A DNA stretch of 64,000 nt from Candidatus Kapaibacterium sp. (lineage in GTDB: Bacteria; Bacteroidota; Ignavibacteria; Kapaibacteriales; NICIL-2): assembly GCA_026003495.1 (NCBI GenBank), contig BPHK01000001.1, positions 248,001-312,000 on the forward strand, written 5' to 3'. Positions 1 to 8,901 of this stretch are shown here, piece after piece; within the stretch, counting starts at the first letter, position 1; every line of letters starts with the position of its first letter. A program made the position numbers and the translations under genes. The notes under the pieces were generated by a model. It searched no databases. It saw only the letters and a list, made by a program, of their open reading frames with translations, and was not told the DNA's origin.

Positions 1-1121
1 GCAGAGTCTCCCAGGAAGAGCAGCCGGTCGAGCGATTGCTCCGCGTTGTTCGTTGAAGTGTTCAGGAAATAGCTCCCGCTGAGGTCTAACCACGAGCCGA
101 ACTGGTTCGAGTAGTTGAGCGCTGCTGCGTGGCTTTGCGTAATGCCATCGGAGGGTGTCACCAAGAACGTGCTGAGAAATCCCGGCCCATCACCGCCGGG
201 GCGATTGCGGCCCATGCTCTGCCCCATCGCACGGAAGGCACTCCCAACCATCCGCATGAACGGATTGCCACCGCCGAACATGCCGAGAAGGTCCTCGATT
301 GCGAAGTTCTGCTGGTTGATGTTGTTGCTCATTCCCATCACTGACAGGCGCTGGTCGCCGCCCCAGTAGTTGACGTTCGCGCCGGCGGTGTAGCGGGTGT
401 TTTCGCCATATCCAGCGTAGAGTTTGCCGAATTGGCCGTTGCGGCGGTCCGGGCGCGTGACGAGATTGATCGTCTTGATCCGCTGGCCATCGTCGAAGCG
501 GGTAAACTGGGCTTGGTCGCTCATTTGGTCGAAGACTTGCACGCGTTCAATGATCTCAGCGGGAATTGTCCGCAGCGTTGCCATCGGATCTTGCCCGAAA
601 AACGGTTTCCCGTCAACAAGAACGCGCTGCACAGTTTGCCCTTGCGCGCGGACTTGGCCGCTTTCGATTTCGACTCCTGGCAGCTTCCCGACGAGTTTAT
701 CGGCATCGGCATTCCGCTCGGTCTTGAATTGGCTGGCGTTGTACTCGAGCGTATCGCCTTTGACTTCGATACGAGGCGCCGCTGCCTCGACGACAACGTC
801 GCGCGCTTGCACGCTCGAGGGGCGAAGCCGCAGCGTTCCGAGTCGGAGCGTATCGCTCGCGCGAACGCGGAGCGCACGCACAAGGCTATCGTACCCAATC
901 GAGCGCACGTGCAGCACGTAGAATCCCTCGGGAAGACGTAGAGAAAATCCGCCACTGCGATCGGTGATGGCACCGCCAACTACCGGGCCACCCGGACGCT
1001 GTACGGAAACTGTCGCGCCAAGCACCGGCGTCCCACTGCTACTATCGGCCACAACACCGACGACAACCTGCGCCGCCGCTGCAACCGAGACGAGAGCAAA
1101 CAACCACACGCGAGCAAGCAT
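1..1121 (-). CDS. TonB-dependent receptor-like outer membrane protein (partial, N-terminal part)
   Basis: The gene reads leftward and runs off the window, leaving about 373 codons. It opens with a short signal peptide (MLARVWLFALVSVAAAAQ), followed by a carboxypeptidase-regulatory-like beta-sandwich (about residues 18-90, with the usual GATVSV...TDRSGGFSL pattern). A plug-like region follows around residues 110-200, with LPGVEIESG, VQRVLVDGKPFFGQDP and IPAEIIERVQVFD. This order matches the Bacteroidota outer-membrane beta-barrel family related to SusC/TonB receptors, which take up ligands across the outer membrane. The ligand cannot be told from this part. The ATG at 1121 was chosen because the signal peptide starts there. 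Confidence 0.85.
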   Translation of the reverse strand, partial: MLARVWLFALVSVAAAAQVVVGVVADSSSGTPVLGATVSVQRPGGPVVGGAITDRSGGFSLRLPEGFYVLHVRSIGYDSLVRALRVRASDTLRLGTLRLRPSSVQARDVVVEAAAPRIEVKGDTLEYNASQFKTERNADADKLVGKLPGVEIESGQVRAQGQTVQRVLVDGKPFFGQDPMATLRTIPAEIIERVQVFDQMSDQAQFTRFDDGQRIKTINLVTRPDRRNGQFGKLYAGYGENTRYTAGANVNYWGGDQRLSVMGMSNNINQQNFAIEDLLGMFGGGNPFMRMVGSAFRAMGQSMGRNRPGGDGPGFLSTFLVTPSDGITQSHAAALNYSNQFGSWLDLSGSYFLNTSTNNAEQSLDRLLFLGDS

Positions 1122-1271
1122 TCGTCCAAGAAGCGAAAGTGAATGAGCAATGCAACGCCATAAGACGCAGCCAGTGCCAAAACGTTGAACAGTGCCAAGT
1201 GTTGCACGTGCCGAACACGGAAATGTCACAGGCTGCGTCTATTTGAGCAGTTTCACACGGTCTTGTGTGCA

Positions 1272-1601
1272 ATGGCAACGTTAAGTCAACTGTTGGCTGG
1301 CGATCAGCCGGTGCTTGTGGATTTTTCTGCGGAGTGGTGCGGACCGTGCCAGATGCTCGCGCCCGTTCTCAAGGAGATTGCGCGGGAATTTTCCGGCAGG
1401 CTGACGGTTATCACCATTGACGTGGACAATCCGAAAAATCAAGCCTTCGCAGCATCGCAAGGGGTGCGGAGTGTGCCAACGCTGGTGCTGTTCCACCGCG
1501 GCACGCCAGTCTGGCGTGCCACTGGCTACCGTCCGGCTGCGCAGCTATCTGGCGAGCTACAGCGGCAGCTTTCCGCACTCGAGCAAGCAGTTCAGTCATA
1601 A
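1272..1601 (+). CDS. trxA: thioredoxin
   Basis: A 109-residue thioredoxin-fold protein with the redox motif WCGPC near residue 30 and the cis-proline segment SVPTL near residue 74. It reduces disulfides in the cytoplasm; no signal peptide is present. The length is normal for the family. The frame is open further upstream, but the ATG at 1272 gives the standard N-terminus. Its 3' end overlaps the convergent glycosyltransferase gene by 10 bp. A thioredoxin-like protein of another subfamily cannot be excluded, but the full-length domain and active site are clear. Confidence 0.92.
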   Translation: MATLSQLLAGDQPVLVDFSAEWCGPCQMLAPVLKEIAREFSGRLTVITIDVDNPKNQAFAASQGVRSVPTLVLFHRGTPVWRATGYRPAAQLSGELQRQLSALEQAVQS

Positions 1602-2419
1602 GCAGCCTCGACCTGCTGGCGAACAGCCTCCCAATCCACGCCTGGTGCAAGGGTTGTGCGCTCCAGATGCGTTGCCATCGAGGGAATCGGCACCCAGAGT
1701 GTCCATCGCTTCCCGAAGAGAATGCGACGCCAACCGTAGTACCACGCTTTCGCCATGATCGTTGCTTCGATGGAGCTTCGAACGTTCCGGAGCAGATGGA
1801 ACACCGCGTGTTTAGTCAGCGCCATCCACATGCTTGCGTCGAAGTTTCCCTTCGCGTACGTTCGCCAGAGCGTGTGCGTGCGTCGAAGGATCGAGCGGCG
1901 GGTCAGAAACGTCAAGCATGCTGTTCCGGCTGAGCGCCAGTGGTAGCCTGCTGCATGCCGCATCTGCACGCAGCCGCGGTGGAGGGGCATCTGGTAGTAG
2001 TCAGGGTAGTCATACGGCGCAAGGAAGTGCGCATCGCGATGCTGCTCGGCAAACGTCAGCAGCGACGGAAGCGCCCCCGGGCGGTAGAGGTAGTCGTCCT
2101 CGGCAAAGTACACGAACTCGGCGTGCTGCTGCTCGAGCAGGTAGTCGAGTTGCTCGATGAACGTCGCTGCATTCCCCGCGCGCTGGCGGTGAACGATCTC
2201 GGTATGCTCGGCTGGAAAGTAGCGTAGCACCAGTGCTTCGTACTCCGGCGGGCATCCGTCGAGGATTGCGTACAGGCGCGTGCGCAGATCGCCCAGCGCT
2301 AATCGAAGCGATCGCAAGCCCAATTCTGCGAGTGCGAGCTTGTCGGTCGAATAGAACGCCGGCGATTTCGAAATGCCAGGATACACGCGGTAGGCGATTG
2401 CCAAATCGTACTGCATCAT
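1592..2419 (-). CDS. putative GT-A type glycosyltransferase
   Basis: 275 residues beginning MMQYDLAIAYR. The segment FVYFAEDDYLYRP near residues 95-110 looks like the acidic metal/nucleotide-sugar binding site of a GT-A fold, and the surrounding text (IEQLDYLLEQ..., SLLTFAEQHRDAHFLAPYDYPD) resembles uncharacterised bacterial glycosyltransferases. No membrane segment is seen. The frame is open for another 114 codons upstream, but that part lies inside menA in another frame, so the ATG at 2419, 5 bp after the menA stop, is the sensible start. It is probably cotranscribed with menA. Donor and acceptor are unknown. Confidence 0.7.
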   Translation of the reverse strand: MMQYDLAIAYRVYPGISKSPAFYSTDKLALAELGLRSLRLALGDLRTRLYAILDGCPPEYEALVLRYFPAEHTEIVHRQRAGNAATFIEQLDYLLEQQHAEFVYFAEDDYLYRPGALPSLLTFAEQHRDAHFLAPYDYPDYYQMPLHRGCVQMRHAAGYHWRSAGTACLTFLTRRSILRRTHTLWRTYAKGNFDASMWMALTKHAVFHLLRNVRSSIEATIMAKAWYYGWRRILFGKRWTLWVPIPSMATHLERTTLAPGVDWEAVRQQVEAAYD

Positions 2420-2423
2420 GGTT

Positions 2424-3317
2424 TCATCGCACCGTGGCTCCAACGATCGCGGCACCGAGGAGTACGCCGTAGAGCGATGCCGCACGGACCGTGCGTTCCA
2501 GCAGCACCGTGTACTGCGCCCCGTCGGCGGACTGCAGCTCGCGTCCGATACGCCACACGAGCGGAAGTGTGGCAACTGTTGCGGCTGCTTCGGCGGTGGC
2601 GCTGCTGAGCACAATCGCAACAGCGTAGGGAACGCCGAGGAGAAACTGCACCAGCGTCGTTGCTCTCGTTGTGCCGAGCCGCACTGCAAGAGTTCGCTTG
2701 CCGCATGCACGGTCGCGATCGACATCGCGGAGATTGTTGATGCCGAGGACTGCAGCTGCAAAGCATCCGAAGGCGATTCCGCTCAGGATCGGTTCGGTGG
2801 CAAGTCGGGAGTGCTCGATTGCGTAGGCTCCCGCTGCAGGGACAATGCCGAAAAACACCAGTGCTGCCGCCTCACCGAAGCCAACGTATGCCAGTGGTCG
2901 CGTGCCCGTGGTATAGAGCCACGCCAGTGCCAGTGCAGCCAATCCCACCGCGAGCAACCACCACCCTGCCTGCCTAACCAGCCATACACCGAGTGCCAGG
3001 ATAATCGCCGATAGTACAAGCGAAGCTTTTCGCATCGCTGCAGGGGAAATCGCACCGAGCGCGACCGCTCGCGGAGGCCCGATACGGTCAGGTGTATCAG
3101 CGCCGCGCTCGTAATCGCCGAGTTCATTGACGTAGTTCGCCAGCACCTGGAGCAACACAGCACACAGGAGCGTTCCACATGCAGTTGCGCAGTTGAATGC
3201 GCCGTCGCGCCAGGCCCAGGCGATCCCAATTGCTGTCGGCAAAACACTGAGCGGGAGCGTTCGGGGACGAGTCGCCCGAAGCCACCAGAGCCAACGTGCT
3301 TTCACGGAGTTCACCAT
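2424..3317 (-). CDS. menA: 1,4-dihydroxy-2-naphthoate polyprenyltransferase
   Basis: 297-residue UbiA-family membrane prenyltransferase. The first Asp-rich motif, NYVNELGDYERGADTPDR (residues 61-78), and the second, NNLRDVDRDRACGKRT (around 195-212), bind the prenyl diphosphate through magnesium. The presence of GDYERGADT and TLAVRLG favours MenA over other UbiA members. It attaches the isoprenoid tail in menaquinone synthesis. Several hydrophobic helices alternate with these motifs as expected. A TAGTTTTG element on the same strand ends 8 bp before the ATG. Confidence 0.9.
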   Translation of the reverse strand: MVNSVKARWLWWLRATRPRTLPLSVLPTAIGIAWAWRDGAFNCATACGTLLCAVLLQVLANYVNELGDYERGADTPDRIGPPRAVALGAISPAAMRKASLVLSAIILALGVWLVRQAGWWLLAVGLAALALAWLYTTGTRPLAYVGFGEAAALVFFGIVPAAGAYAIEHSRLATEPILSGIAFGCFAAAVLGINNLRDVDRDRACGKRTLAVRLGTTRATTLVQFLLGVPYAVAIVLSSATAEAAATVATLPLVWRIGRELQSADGAQYTVLLERTVRAASLYGVLLGAAIVGATVR

Positions 3318-3325
3318 CGGAGCGG

Positions 3326-3333
3326 CAAAACTA
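3326..3333 (-). promoter_or_regulatory. candidate -7 element (TAnnTTTG) of menA
   Basis: On the minus strand the sequence reads TAGTTTTG, an exact match to the Bacteroidota -7 consensus TAnnTTTG. It lies only 8 bp upstream of the menA ATG, so transcription would start at or very near the start codon. No convincing -33 element is seen. Confidence 0.45.
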
Positions 3334-3338
3334 CGGTG

Positions 3339-3346
3339 TAACTTTG
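3339..3346 (+). promoter_or_regulatory. candidate -7 element (TAnnTTTG) of the Omp85 gene
   Basis: TAACTTTG matches TAnnTTTG exactly and lies 31 bp before the ATG at 3378. Together with the divergent menA element it makes a compact back-to-back promoter region of about 60 bp. The -33 position has no clear TTTG. Confidence 0.45.
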
Positions 3347-3377
3347 CACGCCACAGGTTGAACCCTCTCTCGGCTGG

Positions 3378-5672
3378 ATGCTCGTACGACTGTGTGTTGT
3401 GCTCTTAGCGATCGCTCCGTGGTTGTGTGCGCAGACTGCAGGGGAGCGTCCGCGCGCTGCCCAGCGCTATGTGATCCACAAGCTGGAAATTCGCATCATC
3501 CCCGATAGTGCCGAGACCGATGTGCCCGTGATTGCGTCGCAACTCCGAGGCATTGTTTCGCTTCAGCCAACTGAACTGACGGTACCGAGCCGAATTCTCC
3601 GAGAGGTTACGTACAACGGTCTGGACGTCCCCGATTTTCCGCGTCCGATCACAATGATCTTCGCTCGCGCCTACGCCGAAGCAGTCCAGCATGACCTGCG
3701 CTACTTCGACCGATCTGCAGCGGACTACGACGTCCTCCGACTAACCGACTACGTCAACCAGTTCGGCTACCACGACGCGCACGTCCGCTATCGCTTCCAC
3801 GTTGGCCAGCGAGCGCGGAATAACACGCTCGAATACACCGTGCAGTTGGGACGGCGATATCAGCTCGATACTATCGTCATCCTCGGTTTGGACGAGCTCC
3901 CGGATGAGATTCAGCAGAGTGCAGCGGCAGTTGCTCGGACGGTGACGCTCCCCCAGCCGTACAGCGAACTGGCGATTCGCACGATGCTCGAGACGTTGCT
4001 CGATACGCTCCGCAACCGTGGTTACATTCGGGCAGGCTACGCCCAGCAGCGGGATAGCCTCACTGGAGAGCGCGTTCGCTTGACGCCAGCGGTCACGAGC
4101 GACACTGTCGCTAAGCGCGATAGTGTGACTGTGTTTCTCGAGCCTGGCAAACGTTACAAGGTGGGCAGCATTTCGGTTTTCGATAGCACACGGGGCAATC
4201 CAATTGTTGGTACTGAGCTGAAAGCCCGGCAACTTGTGCTGGCTTCGGGGCAATGGTACAGTCCCCAACGCCTGGAGCGGAGCATCGCTAACTTGATGGC
4301 ACTCGGTACATTCGACCGCATCTGGGCGGATACAACAACAAATGGCGACTCGCTCGTCAACGTTCGGCTCTTCCTCTACTACCGCCGCGTTTGGGAAGGG
4401 AGCATTGGGTGGTTTTTCAACTCGACATTCCCCGACAACTTCAACAACACGGGCATTGATCTGACCTACCTCCACCGCAATCTCTTCAATGCTGCACAAG
4501 CAGTGACAGTGTACTTCCGCCCAACGCTCCGGAACACGTCGTACTTTGCGCAACTGTTGCCCGATTCTGGGCTTGGGCGCTCCTTTGCGATCATTGACAA
4601 AGACCTCGAAACCGGATTGCTCTTCACGCAGCCCGACTGGTTTCGCATCACCGACCGGTTGCGCGTGGACGCGAACGCGCAGGCAATGGCGTCGTACCGG
4701 TTCGTGGTGGATCCGTTCAAGCTGTTGACGCTCTCGCTCCGAGCAGGTGTGACGGTGCCGCTGAGTGGCTTCGAGGAGCGCGTGCAAGTGGAGCTGCAGC
4801 TCGAAGCCAACCGGCCAGAACGCTTCAACGAAGCACTCCAGCGCGCGGTCGAACGCAATCCAATGATTGACAGCCTGCTCATACGCGAAACACTCGAGCA
4901 GTACCGACTGCTCAACTCCTACACGGGCGGGCAGCTCCGCTGGACGTCGGCGATCGTCGCGCTGCGCTACTTCCGCGATTTCCGTAACGACCTGTTCTAC
5001 CCATCGCGGGGCAATACGCTGACGATGTTCTTCGAAACAACCGTCGCTCGGTTGCTGTCGGGGTATTCCCAAGTGCAAATGACCTACACGACGTACCATC
5101 CGGCTGGGAGCGGGGTAGCAGCGTTCAAATTCCGCGGAGGGTGGATTTGGTGGCACGATCCGGCGACGACGATCGTGCCCTTCGATCGGCACTATTTCGC
5201 TGGCGGAGCAATTAGCATTCGCGGCTATCCCAGCCGCCAGCTCGTGGATCTGCGCTCGGGAGGGGCGAATCCCGCCGAGCTTGGAACGCTGACCAGCTAC
5301 ATCGGCAGTGGCACCATCATCGAGCTGAGCGCCGAGCTTCGCTACTCGCTTTCGTACTACGAATCGCTCGGCGACTTCCTTGCTTCGCAGGTGAGCCGCT
5401 TAGGGTTTGTGTTCTTCGCCGATGCAGGCAATGCCTTCAATCGCCTCACCCGCGATGCCTACGGGACGGCAACGATTGGCGATGTGCTCAATCCCTCGCG
5501 CTGGGCGTGGGTGCTCGGGACGGGCATTCGCTACGCCCTCCCTGCAGGGCCGGCACGCCTGGACTTCGGACTGCGCGTCTACGACCCAATGCAACCTGAT
5601 CGGCGGTGGATTACCCAACGGAGAGTTCTCGGTTCGATCGAATGGCAAATCGGCATCGGGCATGCGTTCTAA
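3378..5672 (+). CDS. Omp85-family outer membrane assembly protein (BamA/TamA-like)
   Basis: 764 residues with a signal peptide (MLVRLCVVLLAIAPWLCAQ), POTRA-like regions in roughly residues 25-330 (e.g. VNQFGYHDAHVRYRF, LRNRGYIRAGY) and a C-terminal 16-strand-type surface-antigen barrel. The hallmark lid-loop segment FAGGAISIRGYPSRQL carries the conserved RGY of Omp85 proteins, and the chain ends in an aromatic strand (IGIGHAF). Such proteins insert or translocate other outer-membrane proteins. Whether this is the essential BamA or a TamA-like paralogue cannot be decided here. It is transcribed alone. Confidence 0.85.
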   Translation: MLVRLCVVLLAIAPWLCAQTAGERPRAAQRYVIHKLEIRIIPDSAETDVPVIASQLRGIVSLQPTELTVPSRILREVTYNGLDVPDFPRPITMIFARAYAEAVQHDLRYFDRSAADYDVLRLTDYVNQFGYHDAHVRYRFHVGQRARNNTLEYTVQLGRRYQLDTIVILGLDELPDEIQQSAAAVARTVTLPQPYSELAIRTMLETLLDTLRNRGYIRAGYAQQRDSLTGERVRLTPAVTSDTVAKRDSVTVFLEPGKRYKVGSISVFDSTRGNPIVGTELKARQLVLASGQWYSPQRLERSIANLMALGTFDRIWADTTTNGDSLVNVRLFLYYRRVWEGSIGWFFNSTFPDNFNNTGIDLTYLHRNLFNAAQAVTVYFRPTLRNTSYFAQLLPDSGLGRSFAIIDKDLETGLLFTQPDWFRITDRLRVDANAQAMASYRFVVDPFKLLTLSLRAGVTVPLSGFEERVQVELQLEANRPERFNEALQRAVERNPMIDSLLIRETLEQYRLLNSYTGGQLRWTSAIVALRYFRDFRNDLFYPSRGNTLTMFFETTVARLLSGYSQVQMTYTTYHPAGSGVAAFKFRGGWIWWHDPATTIVPFDRHYFAGGAISIRGYPSRQLVDLRSGGANPAELGTLTSYIGSGTIIELSAELRYSLSYYESLGDFLASQVSRLGFVFFADAGNAFNRLTRDAYGTATIGDVLNPSRWAWVLGTGIRYALPAGPARLDFGLRVYDPMQPDRRWITQRRVLGSIEWQIGIGHAF

Positions 5673-5733
5673 GCGAGCTGTCGGACGCTGGTGTGTCGAA
5701 AGTGGCAGCGACTCTACAGCGTGCCCGCCGCAC

Positions 5734-6897
5734 TCAGCTCGCGGAGCTACCGATTTGTGTAGCCAAGTGAGCAATCGTACCGGCAATCTGCTCGAACCGC
5801 GTTTCCTCAGCTGCACGCAGTGCTCCCGCGATGAAGCGATCGAGCGGCTGCGCAAGCATTCCGCCAAGCGCCGAGGCAAGCGCTGATGCATCGCCAGGAG
5901 GAACAACCACACCCGCATTGTAGGCGCGAACGTCTTCGGCAAGACCGCCAACATCGGTGACAACAACAGGTTTGCCAAATGCGAACGCGATCCGCTGCAC
6001 TCCCGACTGTGTCCCCGAATGGTACGGGAGCACCACAACGTCCGCCGCTGTGTAGTAGAGCGGAACATCTTCGTTCGGAACGTATTCGGCAACCCAACGG
6101 ATGCGGTCGGCGACGCCACTTCGAGCGATGAGATCTCGGTACGTCTGTGGATTCTCGTAGCATTCACCAACGATCAGCAGAACAGTATTGGGAGCATCGA
6201 GCATGCTGAACGCTTCGATGAGCGTTGCAAGCCCTTTGTACGGGCGAATGTAGCCGAAAAACAGCAGTACACGCTTGCCGCTCAACCCCAACGCCTCTTT
6301 CGCAGTTTCAGGTGTCCAACGCTGGGGTGAATCGTTCGGAGTGAGAAACAGCGGCAGATGTGCGCGCGCGACGGGGCGTTCAGGATAGAGCATCCGCAGT
6401 CGCTCTGCAACGGCAGATGAGAACGCGATGAACGCATCTGCATAGCGGAAGGTACGCCGCGTTAGCCACCAATCAACGTGTCGTGCTTCGTGGGAAATGA
6501 TGTTTTCGGCAAGCACGATTGTCGGCACGCGGCGCAATCGCCGAAGGCGGCGGAGAATCGTTCCGTAGCACAGCCCGAAGAAGGGTTGATACCAATCCAC
6601 AAGGAGAAGGTCTGGTTCGAAGGCGGCAATTGCACGTGCAGTGCGGTACCACGTCGGCGGTGCAATCGAATCAATGATGCGAGTGGAAGGGTGCGGCTTG
6701 ATCGGCTGGCGGCTTTGGTCTTCTTGCCGCGTTCCGGGAAAGAGCAGCGCTGGATAGAGCCGAGAGAAGCTGAACACCTGGACCTCTGCAGACTGCCCAA
6801 GGAGTTCGTAAAGGTGACCAACGACGGCCGCCGGTCCCCCGCGGTACGGATAGGCAGGACCGATGATTGCGATGCGACTAATCTCACGCGTCGCCAT
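5734..6897 (-). CDS. glycosyltransferase family 4-like (GT-B fold)
   Basis: 387 residues. The N-terminal Rossmann half starts ISRIAIIGPAYPYRGGPAAV, with the glycine-rich loop typical of GT4 enzymes. The C-terminal half has SGKRVLLFFGYIRPYKGLATLIEAF and the donor-binding block around PYHSGTQSGVQRIAFAFGKP. It likely transfers a sugar from a nucleotide donor in surface polysaccharide or glycolipid synthesis. The ATG at 6897 is preferred over one 24 bp upstream, because it overlaps the response-regulator stop by only 14 bp and follows AAAGAG. It is probably translationally coupled to that regulator. Confidence 0.82.
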   Translation of the reverse strand: MATREISRIAIIGPAYPYRGGPAAVVGHLYELLGQSAEVQVFSFSRLYPALLFPGTRQEDQSRQPIKPHPSTRIIDSIAPPTWYRTARAIAAFEPDLLLVDWYQPFFGLCYGTILRRLRRLRRVPTIVLAENIISHEARHVDWWLTRRTFRYADAFIAFSSAVAERLRMLYPERPVARAHLPLFLTPNDSPQRWTPETAKEALGLSGKRVLLFFGYIRPYKGLATLIEAFSMLDAPNTVLLIVGECYENPQTYRDLIARSGVADRIRWVAEYVPNEDVPLYYTAADVVVLPYHSGTQSGVQRIAFAFGKPVVVTDVGGLAEDVRAYNAGVVVPPGDASALASALGGMLAQPLDRFIAGALRAAEETRFEQIAGTIAHLATQIGSSAS

Positions 6898-7564
6898 TCG
6901 GCTCTTTGATACGGTAGCCAATGCCGCGCACGTTGTGGATAAAATGCTTGCCGTCGTACTCGATCTTTGAGCGCAAGCGTTTGATGTAGACGTCCACGAC
7001 GTTCGACATTGAGTTGTAGGGGTCGTTCCAGACGTGCTGCATGATCATCGTGCGGCTGACGATGCGGTGCTTGTTGCGCATGAGGAATTCGAGCAGCTCG
7101 TACTCGCGGGCGGTGAGCTCGATTTCTTTGTCGCCGCGCCAAACAAGGTGTGCTGCCGTATCGAGCACAAGGTCGCCGACGGTGATGCGCGTTGCTTTCT
7201 GTGCGGAAGAGCGTCGAATCAGCGAGCGAATGCGTGCTGCCAGTTCATCGAAGTGGAACGGCTTGGCAAGGTAATCATCGGCGCCGAGATCGAGACCGCG
7301 CACTCGATCTTCTGTGCTGCCGCGAGCGGTGAGGATTAGCACTGGGGTTGTGATGTCCGCAGCACGGAGTTCGGTGAGAACCTCAAATCCGCTCTTGCCA
7401 GGCAGCATGACGTCGAGAATGATCGCATCGTAGATGTTCTCAAGCGCCATGTCGAGTCCCTGGATGCCGTCACGAGCGATGTCTACGGTGTAGTGCTCCT
7501 CTTCCAGTCCGCGCTGGATGAAGCTGGCAACTTTTTCTTCGTCCTCAATGACGAGAATGCGCAT
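6884..7564 (-). CDS. OmpR/PhoB-family response regulator
   Basis: 226 residues. The receiver domain (1-118) has the acidic pocket ED at 7-8, the phospho-acceptor Asp51 (AIILDVMLPG), Thr/Ala around 79-80 and Lys101 (YLAKPF). The DNA-binding winged helix (about 130-222) has ELTAREYELLEFL and DVYIKRLRSKI. It should be phosphorylated by a sensor kinase and control transcription, but no histidine kinase lies next to it. The start at 7564 gives the canonical MRILVIEDE. It sits 4 bp after the upstream lipoprotein gene and overlaps the glycosyltransferase gene, which suggests one operon. Confidence 0.92.
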   Translation of the reverse strand: MRILVIEDEEKVASFIQRGLEEEHYTVDIARDGIQGLDMALENIYDAIILDVMLPGKSGFEVLTELRAADITTPVLILTARGSTEDRVRGLDLGADDYLAKPFHFDELAARIRSLIRRSSAQKATRITVGDLVLDTAAHLVWRGDKEIELTAREYELLEFLMRNKHRIVSRTMIMQHVWNDPYNSMSNVVDVYIKRLRSKIEYDGKHFIHNVRGIGYRIKEPNGDA

Positions 7565-7568
7565 AGTC

Positions 7569-7952
7569 TCACTGCTGGCGGTAGAACGAAAGCATCCATT
7601 CGGAATTCTCGAGCCGGAGCTCGTGCTGGTCGAGTCGCGCAACGCGCAAGCGCACAAGAGCCTCGTCCCCTGGGGGAAGAAGCTGGAGCGTATCGCCTCG
7701 GAGTCGATAGTCCAACCGAAGTGTATCGGAGCTCGGACCGAGTGGGATGAGCAACTTTCCGGCCCGGAATTCAACCGTGCGCCCGCTGAGCGCTAGCGTC
7801 GTAAATGCTGCCGCGATTCGCCCGTTTGCGCTTGAATCGCGCCTGGTCAGCGAGTGAAGCTCCCAGCGTCCTTCGAGCAATGCTGGCTCGAGTACTGTGC
7901 ACCCTGCAAGGAGTGCTGCCAGGAGCATGCACGCCCACCACTTAGCGCACAT
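7569..7952 (-). CDS. small lipoprotein of unknown function
   Basis: 127 residues. A lipobox, LLAALLAGC, puts the acylated cysteine at residue 18, so the mature protein should be anchored to a membrane facing the periplasm or cell surface. The rest (EGRWELHSLTRRDS..., LENSEWMLSFYRQQ) resembles lipocalin-like domains that begin with a G-x-W strand, but I do not recognise the family. The ATG overlaps the stop of the upstream gene by 11 bp, so the two are coupled. Confidence 0.75.
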   Translation of the reverse strand: MCAKWWACMLLAALLAGCTVLEPALLEGRWELHSLTRRDSSANGRIAAAFTTLALSGRTVEFRAGKLLIPLGPSSDTLRLDYRLRGDTLQLLPPGDEALVRLRVARLDQHELRLENSEWMLSFYRQQ

Positions 7953-8802
7953 AGACTGCTTCGAAAGATTTCCACCCACTGCTTGCTTGGACAAGGACGT
8001 AGTACACGCCCGGCGGAACAAGCTCGCTGCTGTCGCTGCGGCAATCCCAGACGTGGCAGTAAATCTGGCCGCCACTGCGCTCGTCATCGTGGACGAGCGT
8101 CCGCACGAGCCGATCGCTTCCATCGAAAATGCGAATGGTGATGCGGTCCGTCTGCCGAGGGGCAGTAACAATTCGGCAGAGTTCCTGCCCACGCAGGACT
8201 GGGTTTGGCACAATTGCTTGTACCAGCCGCGTCGAAGGCAAGATGACAGCCGTATCGCTGCGTCCACAAGTTCCGTTGCATGACCACCGGATGCGGAGTG
8301 TGTCGCTGCTTCCATCGCGGCTGGGGAGGAGGAGACTATCGCGGGCGGTGCTATCGAGCAGCAGCAGGTTCGGCATCCGTGTGTGGAACGCAGGTGGCAG
8401 AAGGGACGAATCGGCAACGAAGCTGATCGCCTGTGAAAACGGTGGAACTGCTGAGCGGTAGGTCGCCTTCCCGCTCGCATAGGGCACGACGAGCTTTCCG
8501 CCGACGACAGCGGCAATCTCGAGCGGAGCAAAGGGAAAACTTGGTGCCAGTGCTGGGTTCGGGATGATATCAGCCACGACTGGGCGAACATCGCCTGCAA
8601 TTGCGTCGGATCGAACCTTGAGGAGAAACTCACCGAAGGACTGTGGCGCGGAGACAACCGGCTGCACCGGCACTGCTGCATGGGAACCAGCTGGTGTCGG
8701 CCACTGCGCTGGGGCGGCATTCTGGGCAAAGAGCTCCAGAGTGAGGGCAAATGCTATCGCCGCAGCGAGTACAACGCATCGAATGCGCCTGAAACGGAGC
8801 AT
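7942..8802 (-). CDS. secreted protein with C-terminal T9SS/FlgD-like beta-sandwich
   Basis: 286 residues from the ATG at 8802. The start at 8838 is possible and has GGAG 13 nt upstream. A signal peptide (FRRIRCVVLAAAIAFALTL) precedes a low-complexity Pro/Ala stretch. The last 90 residues, with AIVPNPVLRGQELCRI, TIRIFDGSDRLVRTLV and PPGVYYVLVQ, resemble a T9SS type-A sorting domain or a FlgD-like Ig fold. It is probably exported and may be displayed on the cell surface. The middle of the protein is unrecognised. It is coupled to the small lipoprotein downstream. Confidence 0.72.
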   Translation of the reverse strand: MLRFRRIRCVVLAAAIAFALTLELFAQNAAPAQWPTPAGSHAAVPVQPVVSAPQSFGEFLLKVRSDAIAGDVRPVVADIIPNPALAPSFPFAPLEIAAVVGGKLVVPYASGKATYRSAVPPFSQAISFVADSSLLPPAFHTRMPNLLLLDSTARDSLLLPSRDGSSDTLRIRWSCNGTCGRSDTAVILPSTRLVQAIVPNPVLRGQELCRIVTAPRQTDRITIRIFDGSDRLVRTLVHDDERSGGQIYCHVWDCRSDSSELVPPGVYYVLVQASSGWKSFEAVYVR

Positions 8803-8873
8803 TGAGTGCAAACCATCCAGCGCCGAGCGGTGAGGCATCACAGCATGTGAACTCCAATGCAGGACAGATGGCG

Positions 8874-8881
8874 CAAATATA
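8874..8881 (-). promoter_or_regulatory. candidate -7 element (TAnnTTTG)
   Basis: The minus strand reads TATATTTG, an exact match to TAnnTTTG. It lies 36 bp before the ATG at 8838 and 72 bp before 8802, which mildly favours the longer protein start. The divergent gene begins at 8902, so the two share a very short control region. Confidence 0.45.
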
Positions 8882-8901
8882 CCTGCACGATATTTGCCAC
8901 T

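Noticed and set aside
3741-5192. 483-codon minus-strand open frame over the Omp85 gene
   Set aside because: Shadow frame; the plus strand carries a clear signal peptide, POTRA regions and barrel.
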